This document shows positions 42,897-51,690 of a stretch of 64,000 nucleotides of DNA, piece by piece; positions within the stretch are counted from its first letter, which is position 1, and the number at the start of each line of letters is the position of its first letter. The notes below the pieces were generated by a model. That model did not search any database, had not been told where the DNA came from, and saw only the letters and a list, made by a program, of their open reading frames with translations. The DNA is taken from the NCBI GenBank assembly GCA_937944445.1, contig CALDYP010000022.1, positions 1-64,000 on the forward strand. Reading direction: 5' to 3'. The translations under genes and the position numbers were made by a program. This stretch comes from an uncultured Anaerolineae bacterium. Lineage in GTDB: Bacteria > Chloroflexota > Anaerolineae > Aggregatilineales > Phototrophicaceae.

Positions 42897-44303
42897 ATGC
42901 CAAAGACGCACACGAAATACGTTTGTTCCAACTGTGGCCGTCAATCGGCGGTGAAGATGGGGCGCTGCCCAAACTGCGGCGCGTTCGGCACGATGGAAGA
43001 AGTCGTTGAGCAGGTCGCCAAGCCAGCCAGCGCGCGGACGACCGCCCGAACCGCCAGCACCGTTGGGCTGCCACAGAGCCAACCGCAGCGCCTCACTGAG
43101 ATCGGCACACAGGCTGAGGAACGCCTGTTCGTCCCAGTTGAGGAGTTCAGCCGCGTGCTGGGCGGTGGGATCGTCCCGGGCAGCATCGTCTTGCTGGGCG
43201 GTGAGCCGGGCGCAGGCAAGAGCACCCTCATGCTGCAAGCGGCAGCGCTGCTTTCTGATTTACATGGGCCAGTGCTCTACGTCAGCGGTGAAGAGAGCGC
43301 CTACCAGATCAAGATGCGGGCGGATCGCCTCAAGCTCGCCGCGCCAGACTTATACCTCGTGACCGAGACGAACTTAGGCCGCATCTTTGAACACGTCCAG
43401 AAGGTGCAGCCCGTCATCCTCATCGTGGACTCGATCCAGACCACCTACAGCGACGACATCGACGCCTCGCCCGGGCTGGTGTCGCAAGTGCGCGAGTGCG
43501 CCAGCCGCCTACAGCTCTTCGCCAAGACCAGCGGCGTCACGGTGTTCCTCATCGGCCATGTGACAAAGGAAGGAACCATCGCCGGGCCGCGCGTGCTGGA
43601 ACACATCGTCGACACTGTGCTGTACCTAGAGGGCGACCCGTTCCAGAGCTTTCGCCTGCTGCGCAGCGTGAAGAACCGCTTCGGCGCGACCAGCGAAGTG
43701 GGCGTGTTCGAGATGCAGGGGGCTGGCATGGTCGAAGTGCCCAACCCGAGCGAGGCCTTCCTCGCCGAGCGCGTGGTCAACGCCAGCGGCAGCGCCATCG
43801 CTGTAACGATGGAAGGCACGCGCCCACTGCTGGTCGAGGTGCAAGCGCTCACTAGCCCGACGGCCTTCGGCAACGCGCGCCGCACCCCCAACGGCGTTGA
43901 CATCAACCGCTTGCAGCTCATCGCGGCGGTGCTGAGCAAGCGCTTGGGCTTTCGGCTCTTCGAGCACGACATCTTCGTGAACGTCGTCGGCGGGATGAAG
44001 GTCAGCGAGCCAGCCTCAGACCTTGCGATGGCTGTGGCAATTGCCTCCAGCTATCACGATCGCGCTGTGCCGGCGGACGTGGCGCTCATCGGGGAGGTCG
44101 GCTTGAGCGGTGAACTGCGCGCGGTGGGGCAGCTCGCCGCGCGCTTGAACGAAGCCAGCAAGATCGGCTTTCGGCGCGCGCTCGTCCCGAAGATGCGCCG
44201 CCGCATGGAAGACGTGCCGCCCAACCTTGAACTGATCGAATGCCGCACCATCGCCGACGCGCTGCGCCACGCCGTGCCAGAGGCTGATCCACGGCGGCCT
44301 TAG
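42897..44303 (+). CDS. radA: DNA repair/recombination ATPase RadA (Sms)
   Basis: DnaB-like helicase that helps branch migration in recombination. The N-terminal zinc finger has CSNCGRQS and CPNCGAFG. Walker A is GGEPGAGKSTL (~100), Walker B LIVDSIQT, and the RadA hallmark is VKNRFGATSEVGVFEM. The C-terminal Lon-protease-like domain (~285-455) has VVGGMKVSEPASDLAMAVAI but lacks the catalytic Ser/Lys pair, as usual. 468 residues is normal. GAGG precedes ATG. It shares its last four bases with the converging kinase gene. Confidence 0.97.
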   Translation: MPKTHTKYVCSNCGRQSAVKMGRCPNCGAFGTMEEVVEQVAKPASARTTARTASTVGLPQSQPQRLTEIGTQAEERLFVPVEEFSRVLGGGIVPGSIVLLGGEPGAGKSTLMLQAAALLSDLHGPVLYVSGEESAYQIKMRADRLKLAAPDLYLVTETNLGRIFEHVQKVQPVILIVDSIQTTYSDDIDASPGLVSQVRECASRLQLFAKTSGVTVFLIGHVTKEGTIAGPRVLEHIVDTVLYLEGDPFQSFRLLRSVKNRFGATSEVGVFEMQGAGMVEVPNPSEAFLAERVVNASGSAIAVTMEGTRPLLVEVQALTSPTAFGNARRTPNGVDINRLQLIAAVLSKRLGFRLFEHDIFVNVVGGMKVSEPASDLAMAVAIASSYHDRAVPADVALIGEVGLSGELRAVGQLAARLNEASKIGFRRALVPKMRRRMEDVPPNLELIECRTIADALRHAVPEADPRRP

Positions 44304-47300
44304 TCGGTCAAGTTAGCTGAGCGCTGTGCTTGCTCCAACAGCAAAGGCAGTTCAACCGTAAACGTCGTCCCAACCCCGACCTGAGATTCGACAAAGACTC
44401 GGCCCGCGTGGCGCTCGACGCACTCTTTGACGATCGACAGGCCAACGCCCGTTCCAGCCACTTGTTGAGCGTTCTCCGCTCGGTAGAACATGTCGAAGAT
44501 TCGCGCTTGATCTTCTGACGGGATGCCGATGCCTTCATCGCTCACTTGCAGCACAGTCTGTCGCTCATTCTGCGCGAGCCGTAATGTGATTCGGCTGCCT
44601 TCCGGCGAGAACTTGATCGCGTTCGACAGCAGGTTGAACAAGATACGCTGAATGAGCGTCTCATCGACCATCACCAACTCATGCTGCCAATCCGCGTCAA
44701 AAACGAGACGATGCTTTTGGCCAATGGTCTGCTTAAGCTCATCAACTGTCACTTGGCACAAGGTTCTAAGGTTCGTTGCTTTTAGCTCAAGCTGCCCCTC
44801 GATGAGCACCCCCTTCACGATCTTGCTCAAGTCGTCCAACATGCGAGAGACGTAGGCCAGTTGTTTGTCGATGGTGTCGAACGCGGCGCTGCGCCGTTCT
44901 TCTGTCAGGCGTTCATAGTAGCGCGACAGCATGTCTTTCGACGTGCTGATGACCGCTAGGGGGGTGCGAACGTCGTGCGAGATGGCGCTGACCACGCGGC
45001 GGATCGTCTGGTTGAGGGTTTCCTCATGGCGCAGGTTGGCCCTCAAGCGATCCTGCTCCGCTTTGAGGGCAGCCTCATTTTTCTCCGCGCTGATGTCTTG
45101 CACGACGCCATAGTAGCCAATCACACGCTCACTGGACGAGTCGACGATGGGCAGCCGTGCGACGCGCACCCACACATAGTGCCCTTGAGCGTGCAGGATG
45201 CGCTCTTCGCTGGCGACGTATTCGCCGGCCGCGGTGCGGCGCAGGTCAGCGGCTGTTCGTTCAGCGTCATCGGGGTGAACGGACAGCATCGGCCACATCT
45301 CGGCAGCCGTCTCGAGCGGGTAACCCGTGACCTTCTCGTATTCGCCTTCCAACCAGCTCAAAAAAAGCGTGCCATCCTCAGCGAAGGTCGCCTCAAACAC
45401 GAAGTCGGACAGCATCTGCGTCAGCTTGCGGTAGCGCGCCTCGTTTCGGCGCAGCGCCTCTTGCGCTTTCACGCGCTCATCCACGTCGCGGCTGACGGTG
45501 ATGATCCCCGTCAATCTGCCCTCTGGGTCGCGCAGATAGCGCACATGGTTCTCCACCCAGAAGCTCGTGCCGTCTTTGCGCACCATCCGATAGGTGTACA
45601 AGGCCTCGGTGCGCCCCTCGGCCATGTGCTTTATGCTTTCGGCTTGAACACGTGGCAGATCGTCGGGGTGGATGAGCGCGGCCAGCTCCGCCGGTGACAT
45701 CGCCATGACCTCTTCCGCCGTGTAGCCCGTGTCGAAAGCTGCGCCGTTTGAGTAGAGAACGCTGCCGTCTGGGGCGTGCAAGATGATCGAGTCCAGCGTG
45801 TTCTCAAAGATGAAGCGGTAGCGCTCTTCGCGCTCTGAGAGAAGCTGCTGCGTTTGGATCAACTCGGTGATGTCGAAGCCGACACACTGAATCTCAACGA
45901 CTTGGCCGCCGGCGTCGGGGATACCGGTGAACTCCCACAGCGTGTAGAAGTGATCGCCCGCGGGGTGGCGCTTGCGCAGCACCACTTGATGAGGCGTGTT
46001 GGGGGACGCGATGCACTGCTTGACCGTCTGGAGCGTCACTTCATGGTCTTGGGGCACGATTGTTTCCATGCTGTTTCGACCGATGAACTGATCGTGCATC
46101 TCAGGGTAAGCGATGTTCAGCACACGCCTGAAGCGCTCGTTGATGAAGGTGTATCTGGCCGCGATGTCGGTGCGCGTGATGTAGAGCGCATCGCCGCGAA
46201 TGATCGACTCAAGCTGGGCGTTGGTGCGGCGCAGTTCCTCTTGGGCGCGTATCAGCAACGTGATGTCAAACCCGACGCACTGGATCTCAACAGGCACGTT
46301 CTGATCGTCAACGACCGCCACGAACTCCCAAAGCGTGTGGAAATAGCCGCCTTCGGGGTTCGGCTTGCGCAAGATCACTTGGAACGGCTTGCCGGGCTGG
46401 GCAATGCACTGCTTGACCGTCTCGAGCGTCAGATCACGATCTTCTGGAACGACCGTCTCAAAGCTGTCTGCGCCGATCAGAGCCATCTCACGTTGATACG
46501 CGCGCTGAATGAGTTGGACGAAATGCCGATTGACAAACGTGAAGCGCCCTTCCATGTCAGTGCGCGTGATGTAAGCCGTGTCGCTGTCCAAGATCGACTT
46601 CAGGCGCTTGTTGATGTGATGAAGCGTCTCTTCCGCCTCGCCGCGCTCTGTCACGTCGTAGATGTAGCCATAGTAGTATCGAGGCGATCCATCTGTATCA
46701 TGCAGCAAAAGCGTGTATTCGTCCACGAGGCGATACGTGCCGTCAGCGTGGCGCAGCCGATACTGCTGATAGAAGCTGTCCACGCCCGCTTGGAGGTAAT
46801 CCTGAACTTCTTGCGTGACGCGCTCTACATCGTCAGGGTGCAGCAGCGACCGATAGGCTACGCGCTTGCTGATCAGGTCTTGCGGGTCATAGCCGAATTG
46901 GTTGAGCAGGTTTGCACTGGCGTAGCTGATGTGCCATTCGTTCGTGTATTCCCAGCGCAAAATGACCATCGGGCCAACAGTCGCGAGGTTGAGCAGCTCA
47001 TGATACTGAGCGTCGAGCTGTTCACGGCGCGCGCGCTCAAGTTGGGCGACGATAGACCCGCTCAACCCAGCCGCCAGATCAACTAGATCATTCTGCTCTG
47101 CGTCTGACCACATGCGCGGCTGCGTGTCCGCTACAGCCAACACGCCGACAACTTGATCATTGCTCAGCCGCAGCGCGGCCGCCGCCCAGCTCGCAATATT
47201 GAGTCCTTCAGGCGAGCGAATCGATTCCGCAGTGCCAACAGCTGCCACATCAGAGGCTGTGATGTTCGCTCGGTCGATCAGCCCCTGATCAAGACCGCTG

Positions 47301-47494
47301 GGCAAGCCGCGCTGCGCAAGGAAGCGGCTGCCCTCGTCCGTGAAAAGCTCCGCCCACGCCAGCGGCGCATCGACAAGCTTAACCGCCAAGCGCACGGCGC
47401 GCTCACCATCTTCGACTAGCCCCCCAATCACATTTGAAGGTAATCGCTCATTCGCATCATCTGGGTTTAGTGAGCTGCTAGATGGATAAACCAA
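44300..47494 (-). CDS. Multi-PAS sensor histidine kinase with GAF domain (TTG start)
   Basis: 1064-residue cytoplasmic sensor kinase. A GAF domain (~20-155) is followed by five PAS domains at about 160-295, 297-425, 425-550, 550-678 and 680-805. The dimerisation helix has the phosphoryl His in SAISHDVRTPLAVI and the ATPase domain has NLLSNAIKFSPEGS and GTGVGLSIVKECVERHAG. The second and third PAS domains are near copies of each other. There is no membrane helix. The TTG at 47494 has AGGAT 10 bases before it. No response regulator is adjacent. The array suggests integration of several internal signals. Confidence 0.9.
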   Translation of the reverse strand: MVYPSSSSLNPDDANERLPSNVIGGLVEDGERAVRLAVKLVDAPLAWAELFTDEGSRFLAQRGLPSGLDQGLIDRANITASDVAAVGTAESIRSPEGLNIASWAAAALRLSNDQVVGVLAVADTQPRMWSDAEQNDLVDLAAGLSGSIVAQLERARREQLDAQYHELLNLATVGPMVILRWEYTNEWHISYASANLLNQFGYDPQDLISKRVAYRSLLHPDDVERVTQEVQDYLQAGVDSFYQQYRLRHADGTYRLVDEYTLLLHDTDGSPRYYYGYIYDVTERGEAEETLHHINKRLKSILDSDTAYITRTDMEGRFTFVNRHFVQLIQRAYQREMALIGADSFETVVPEDRDLTLETVKQCIAQPGKPFQVILRKPNPEGGYFHTLWEFVAVVDDQNVPVEIQCVGFDITLLIRAQEELRRTNAQLESIIRGDALYITRTDIAARYTFINERFRRVLNIAYPEMHDQFIGRNSMETIVPQDHEVTLQTVKQCIASPNTPHQVVLRKRHPAGDHFYTLWEFTGIPDAGGQVVEIQCVGFDITELIQTQQLLSEREERYRFIFENTLDSIILHAPDGSVLYSNGAAFDTGYTAEEVMAMSPAELAALIHPDDLPRVQAESIKHMAEGRTEALYTYRMVRKDGTSFWVENHVRYLRDPEGRLTGIITVSRDVDERVKAQEALRRNEARYRKLTQMLSDFVFEATFAEDGTLFLSWLEGEYEKVTGYPLETAAEMWPMLSVHPDDAERTAADLRRTAAGEYVASEERILHAQGHYVWVRVARLPIVDSSSERVIGYYGVVQDISAEKNEAALKAEQDRLRANLRHEETLNQTIRRVVSAISHDVRTPLAVISTSKDMLSRYYERLTEERRSAAFDTIDKQLAYVSRMLDDLSKIVKGVLIEGQLELKATNLRTLCQVTVDELKQTIGQKHRLVFDADWQHELVMVDETLIQRILFNLLSNAIKFSPEGSRITLRLAQNERQTVLQVSDEGIGIPSEDQARIFDMFYRAENAQQVAGTGVGLSIVKECVERHAGRVFVESQVGVGTTFTVELPLLLEQAQRSANLTD

Positions 47495-47928
47495 CTTGTG
47501 AGTATCCTAGGTGATTGATAATACTAAAGTAATATAAAGCATTTTAAATACTTACAGAGGCGCTGAGCATTACAGTACATAAATAGTTATCATCAAATTT
47601 GTCAGAAAAGCCTTACATAGAAAGCAAGTAATTTATATCTGGAGACGCTATTTAGAAATAAGACTCTTACTTCACATTTAAGTCAAAATGACAGTATCTG
47701 TCAAATGAGTGTGAAAATAGAGAGTGTCTAGATTCGAACAGAGGACTCATCCAGCCCCCTTCAGGAGGCGCGTCCTAGCCGAGTGCTTCAGCGCTTGGCG
47801 CAACGGTGAAGGCCGATGACTGTCTGTTTATCTTTAGCCACTCCCCTCATCAGAAATCTGATGACACAGATGAGACAATCAGGTAACATGAAAAGAATTT
47901 AACGTAAGCTTGAACGGGATGGGTTGTA
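47495..47928. other. AT-rich intergenic region holding repeat copy C
   Basis: No gene seen. Bases 47510-47710 are strongly AT-rich; 47722-47846 is the dispersed repeat. The region serves the divergent genes at 47494 and 47929. Confidence 0.65.
47722..47846. repeat. Dispersed short inverted-repeat element, copy C (fullest)
   Basis: 125 bp. Left end GAGTGTCTAGA and right end TTTAGCCACTC are imperfect inverted repeats. Inside are a CCCCCT-TC-AGGAGG hairpin and a 10-bp stem, GCCGAGTGCT / AGCGCTTGGC, kept by two G-T pairs. It has every block found in copies A and B. Confidence 0.82.
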
Positions 47929-48348
47929 ATGGACGAGGGATTTATGGTAGGGCGGGAACGCCGACAGATTGAAGATCGCATCGTTGCGCGCTTTCACACC
48001 GTGGATTTCAAGGTCAAGCACCATGCCTACCTTGAGGACGAACGCTTTTGGGACTTCATCTTTTCGTGGTATGAGCTGGTGAAGTATTACGAGAACAGCG
48101 GCGACAACACGCTGGGGGCGCACATGCTGCAACTCTTCGCAGATTGTTCACAGTTGTTCCGCCAAGCCGCCAGCGATGGCCGCCTGACCGAGCGCCGACG
48201 CGACAAAGCCGCCGACGCGCTCTATCAGATTACCTACTACGTCAATCAGATGGCCATTCAGATCCGCCGCAACGGATTAGAGCAAGATAGTAAATTGGGA
48301 CAAATTAACTGGAAGACGAACAACGAAAAACCGTCTGACTTGAACTAA
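47929..48348 (+). CDS. Small hypothetical helical protein upstream of cdsA
   Basis: 139 residues, unrecognised. It is highly charged and helical (GFMVGRERRQIEDRIVARFH, FWDFIFSWYELVKYYENSGD, LYQITYYVNQMAIQIRRNGL), with no signal or membrane segment. ATG 47929 has GGGATGGG upstream; ATG 47944 has GAGGGA and is an alternative. Its stop lies 2 bases before the cdsA ATG, so co-translation with cdsA is likely. Function not predicted. Confidence 0.72.
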   Translation: MDEGFMVGRERRQIEDRIVARFHTVDFKVKHHAYLEDERFWDFIFSWYELVKYYENSGDNTLGAHMLQLFADCSQLFRQAASDGRLTERRRDKAADALYQITYYVNQMAIQIRRNGLEQDSKLGQINWKTNNEKPSDLN

Positions 48349-48350
48349 CC

Positions 48351-49211
48351 ATGACCACCCGCGACACGTCTCAACACCAGCCACAGATCAGCAACGCCAA
48401 CCAACGCATTTTGACTGGCCTCGTGCTGATCCCGCTGACGTGGTTCGTGACGTGCCTCGGCGGGTGGGTCATGTTCGGCGTGCTGCTGACGATCATCAGC
48501 GTCGGCCTGCTCGAGTTCTACCATATGGAGCAGCAGCGCTATCAAAGTGGGAACGCTGTAGTCGGCATCCTTTGCAGCGCAGTGATCTTGCTCAGCTTCC
48601 AACTCCAGAGCGTGGAGCTGATGCTGGCAGCGTGCTTGATCGGCGCGGCAGCCACCTTCGCATTGGAGGTCGCCCGTGGCCACACATGGCAGCAAGGGGC
48701 TTTCCGCATCCTGACTACGCTCGGCGGTGTGCTCTATCTGGCTGTGCCGGCGGGCTGCTTGTTGATCATCCGCGCCATCCCAGAGGTTGGCCTGTGGTGG
48801 GTCTATGTGATCTACTTGGCGACGTGGGGCAACGACACGATGGCCTACTTCATCGGGCGGCAGTTCGGGCGCACGCCGCTTGCCCCTAAGCTCTCACCCA
48901 ACAAGACCGTCGAAGGGGCGATAGGTGGGGTTGTGGGTGGCATCGTGTTTCCAATGCTGTTTTTACTGGTCGTTCGTCTGGAAGCGCCCAGCGTGATCGT
49001 CGTCCTGCTTATCGCCCCCTTTGCTGGCATCTACGGGGACTTGTTCGAGTCAGCGCTCAAGCGTTACTTTGGCCTCAAAGACAGCGGCCTAGAAGGGTTG
49101 AACCTCTTTCCCGGCCACGGCGGCGTCTTAGATCGACTAGACAGCTTGATCGCTGTTACCATGGTGTTTTTTGTATATCTACTCGTGATCGGTCAGTTCA
49201 TGCTGTCGTAG
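48351..49211 (+). CDS. cdsA: Phosphatidate cytidylyltransferase
   Basis: Makes CDP-diacylglycerol from phosphatidate and CTP for phospholipid synthesis. About eight membrane helices fill the 286 residues. The core motif is present: SALKRYFGLKDSG, then PGHGGVLDRLDS with the metal-binding Asp residues. Between KDSG and PGHGG there are six residues (LEGLNLF counted to the Pro is seven), longer than the common KDSGxLLPGHGG spacing by about four. SPNKTVEGAIGG is another signature. In many bacteria cdsA follows frr-uppS; here it stands about 11 kb away. Confidence 0.94.
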   Translation: MTTRDTSQHQPQISNANQRILTGLVLIPLTWFVTCLGGWVMFGVLLTIISVGLLEFYHMEQQRYQSGNAVVGILCSAVILLSFQLQSVELMLAACLIGAAATFALEVARGHTWQQGAFRILTTLGGVLYLAVPAGCLLIIRAIPEVGLWWVYVIYLATWGNDTMAYFIGRQFGRTPLAPKLSPNKTVEGAIGGVVGGIVFPMLFLLVVRLEAPSVIVVLLIAPFAGIYGDLFESALKRYFGLKDSGLEGLNLFPGHGGVLDRLDSLIAVTMVFFVYLLVIGQFMLS

Positions 49212-49356
49212 CCGTGGCGTGAGCAGCGAATGCTTGGCTTTTGGCCATGGCTAGTATTAAATCAATTTCTACAGCCCAGCCTCATCTGCCCCCTACGCGA
49301 AAACACGCTATACTAGCTTATTATTAAACATCACCTACAACGCATCAGGCAGGCTC

Positions 49357-50217
49357 ATGAGCCAACACGACATCGTCAAGCGACAGTACTCAACTGAAGA
49401 CAACCTCCGGATTCGCCAAGAAATCCATGACAAGTACACCGTGCCCAACATCAACTTCAGCGAATGGGCACTGTCGCTGTTGAATTTGCGCGGCGATGAG
49501 CGCGTGCTGGATGTGGGCTGTGGCAATGGGCTGTACTACACGCGCCTTCGCCATCGCTACCCCAACGTGCAGTACTTTGGCGTTGACCTGTTTGAACAGA
49601 TGCTAGAGTCGCACCCGTCACCGGTCAACTTAACCGTGGCCGATGTCGCCCATCTGCCCTTTCCTAGCGCGTCTTTCGACGTCGTGATGGCTAATCATGT
49701 TCTGTTCATGGTGACGAACGTTGAGCAAGCAATCGTCGAGATGCGGCGCTTGCTCAAGCCCGGCGGCCTGCTCATGACGACCACCAACAGCAACAACAAC
49801 ATGCCAGAGCTGCAAGTGCTGATGCGCCGCGCGATGGTGCTGCTCTCACGCAGCGGAGGTGGCGCTGCGGCCAGCGCCAGCGCTCACTTGAACGAAAAAT
49901 ATTCACTGGAAAACGGCGTGCAGTTGTTGGCCCAGCACTTTTACGCAGTTGTCCGCCATGACTTGCCCAGTGCCCTAGTCTTCCAGCAGACAGACCCGGC
50001 CATAGCCTATCTCGAAACAACGCGCGACCTGCGCGAAGGCACACTCCCGCCTGATGTCGAGTGGGATGATGTGATGGTCATCATGCGCCAGCAGATCAAT
50101 CAACTCATCAAACACCTCGGTGAACTGGTCATCAACAAGCTGGCCGGTGTGTTGATCGCCACGGATGAAGGGGGCTTCATCCGTGAGTTCCTCGAAAAAC
50201 AAGCTGATGCTGACTAA
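49357..50217 (+). CDS. SAM-dependent methyltransferase (class I)
   Basis: Rossmann-fold methyltransferase of 286 residues. Motif I is VLDVGCGNGLYYTRLRHRYP (~50), the acidic residue after strand 2 is in YFGVDLFEQML, and NLTVADVAHLPFPSASFDVV includes motifs II and III. MRRLLKPGGLLMTTTNSNN is the post-core strand. Matches the UbiE/methyltransferase-11 group; the substrate is unknown. The C-terminal ~100 residues are helical and specific to this protein. A TATACT lies upstream (49309-49314) without a good -35. A lipoprotein gene follows. Confidence 0.88.
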   Translation: MSQHDIVKRQYSTEDNLRIRQEIHDKYTVPNINFSEWALSLLNLRGDERVLDVGCGNGLYYTRLRHRYPNVQYFGVDLFEQMLESHPSPVNLTVADVAHLPFPSASFDVVMANHVLFMVTNVEQAIVEMRRLLKPGGLLMTTTNSNNNMPELQVLMRRAMVLLSRSGGGAAASASAHLNEKYSLENGVQLLAQHFYAVVRHDLPSALVFQQTDPAIAYLETTRDLREGTLPPDVEWDDVMVIMRQQINQLIKHLGELVINKLAGVLIATDEGGFIREFLEKQADAD

Positions 50218-50247
50218 GGCCCCCCCACGACAGGAGCGATGCATAAT

Positions 50248-51138
50248 ATGAGTCGGCTTTGGTTTCTAATGGCGGCCCTGCTGATGGCAGCGTGTGCCCC
50301 CCAGCCGCCCCCACCTGTGGCAACGGCGACACCAACCGCGCCGCCGCTGCTTCCAATTGACCCCACGTCAACGCCCGACCTTGCCACTGACGAACCGACT
50401 TTCACGCCAGCCCCCAACGAACCTCTCCCAACGCTGGACGTGCCGACGCAGCCAAGCCCAACCACACAACCCACCACCGCTGCGCCCACTCAAATGACCC
50501 CAACTGAGGCCGCCGCGCTCCAGCCGATGGTGTCTTTCGACGCCACCCCGACGCAAGAAGTCATCGCAGCACAAACTGCCCCGTCCCCCACTGCTGCGCC
50601 CCTCACTCCCATCACCACCGAAGTTTGGCGCAGCGTTCGACCTGCTGAGAGCAGTGCCATCTTCTCAGGGGCTGATTTGCTCGGCGGCACGCTGACTGTC
50701 CCCTACCCGACAGGCTGGCAAAGCAGCGGGGACGCGAACGGCCTGATCCTTGCTAACACTGACGAGGTCAACATCACCACGAGTGACCTTGCATCGGGCC
50801 AAGCTGCGATTTTCATCACGGTGATCCCGAATGACCTCGCGCCGCTGGCCGTGGCGGAAGGGTTCGAGCCGTCTGCTCCGTTGATCCTCGCCAACTTCAT
50901 CGCACAAGCGGATACCAGCGTCCAGAACGCCACGTGGGGGCAGGTGCTGCTGACGCGCGCAGGCACGCGCCCCGCAGCCATCGTAAGCGGCAGCAACGGC
51001 GACGACGACGCGCTTATCGTGAGTGTTGCTTTGGAAACAGGCTACGCGCTCATTACCACGGTCGCCGACCGCGGCGAGCTGTCCGTGGCGCTGCCCACGG
51101 TGGCGCTCATCGCGCGCGAGCTAACCTATCAACGCTAG
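50248..51138 (+). CDS. Thr/Pro-rich lipoprotein
   Basis: Exported lipoprotein of about 296 residues. The signal MSRLWFLMAALLM leads to the lipobox AAC. Residues ~20-130 are low-complexity Pro/Thr/Ala, a likely wall-spanning stalk. The C-terminal ~160-residue globular part (LTVPYPTGWQSSGDANGLI, FITVIPNDLAPLAVAEGF) resembles small extracellular beta-alpha domains of the PsbP or DUF1795 style, but I do not assign it. ATG 50248 has AGGAG 9 bases upstream, better than ATG 50239. Function unknown. Confidence 0.8.
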   Translation: MSRLWFLMAALLMAACAPQPPPPVATATPTAPPLLPIDPTSTPDLATDEPTFTPAPNEPLPTLDVPTQPSPTTQPTTAAPTQMTPTEAAALQPMVSFDATPTQEVIAAQTAPSPTAAPLTPITTEVWRSVRPAESSAIFSGADLLGGTLTVPYPTGWQSSGDANGLILANTDEVNITTSDLASGQAAIFITVIPNDLAPLAVAEGFEPSAPLILANFIAQADTSVQNATWGQVLLTRAGTRPAAIVSGSNGDDDALIVSVALETGYALITTVADRGELSVALPTVALIARELTYQR

Positions 51139-51690
51139 GGCTGCGACGTAACGAGATTGTTATGCCTTCTATATCCCAAACAGGGCAGCATCCTCGGAAT
51201 TGTCGGGTTTAATTATAGAGAGGTTAAGCACTTCTCAGAGGTGATAATTGAGGCATTGGGTTAATTAGTCTAAGAAATTTTGCGTTATCTGGGATATTTA
51301 TCCCTAGTTTATCCCAAAATTGACTTTTTCAAATTTCTTTTGTTTTCAAACGATATAGATCACATCAAGATTACTTTAAGAAATGATTCACAATTTTTCC
51401 CAACCTTAAAATTTCGCGCCTCACCCCAATTTCGTTTGAGCAAATCAGCAAACTCGGCTATACTGATGTGTACAGAGAGGCAGAGTACCCCTTGGAGATT
51501 TCAGTGCCCCCTCGGCCACGACTCTGAAACAAAGACGCCTCTCAAACAACCAAATAGCGAGAGCAGCAACCTAAAAATCGAGTCTGGAGCAGGCTTCATT
51601 CGGTGTAAAAAGCCGAAGAGTCTCTTATTGTCCCTGCTGGGCTAGCGTATGCGCAGCAGACCGAGTTTTATTTCGCCCTAGGGGGATGTG
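51139..51690. other. Intergenic region before dnaA: candidate replication origin
   Basis: About 550 bases without a convincing gene. Bases 51200-51420 are AT-rich. TATCCC or its complement occurs four times (51172-51177, 51291-51296, 51299-51304, 51310-51315). The pair GGGATA-TT-TATCCC is palindromic. The DnaA box consensus TTATCCACA is approached by TTATCCCTA and TTATCCCAA. A dnaA promoter lies at 51436-51464. Candidate only: no dnaN follows, and origins can lie elsewhere. Confidence 0.45.
51436..51464 (+). promoter_or_regulatory. Sigma70-like promoter candidate of dnaA
   Basis: TTGAGC (51436-51441), 17-base spacer, TATACT (51459-51464). It would leave a ~220-base leader before the dnaA GTG. 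Confidence 0.45.

Noticed and set aside
45854-47086. 410-codon plus-strand frame inside the large PAS kinase
   Set aside because: Antisense shadow in GC-rich DNA; the minus strand encodes coherent PAS domains throughout. The same applies to long antisense frames within cysS (33237-34547), the GMC oxidase (2376-3416), the second LCP gene (25337-26722) and the M24 peptidase (27997-29154).
47728-47745. tRNA T-loop-like GTTCGAATC in the repeat (minus strand)
   Set aside because: No acceptor, D or anticodon arms can be folded around it; it is part of the dispersed repeat.
51280-51645. 121-codon open frame upstream of dnaA
   Set aside because: AT-rich start, no ribosome site, biased and incoherent amino-acid content, and it covers the TATCCC cluster and the dnaA promoter.
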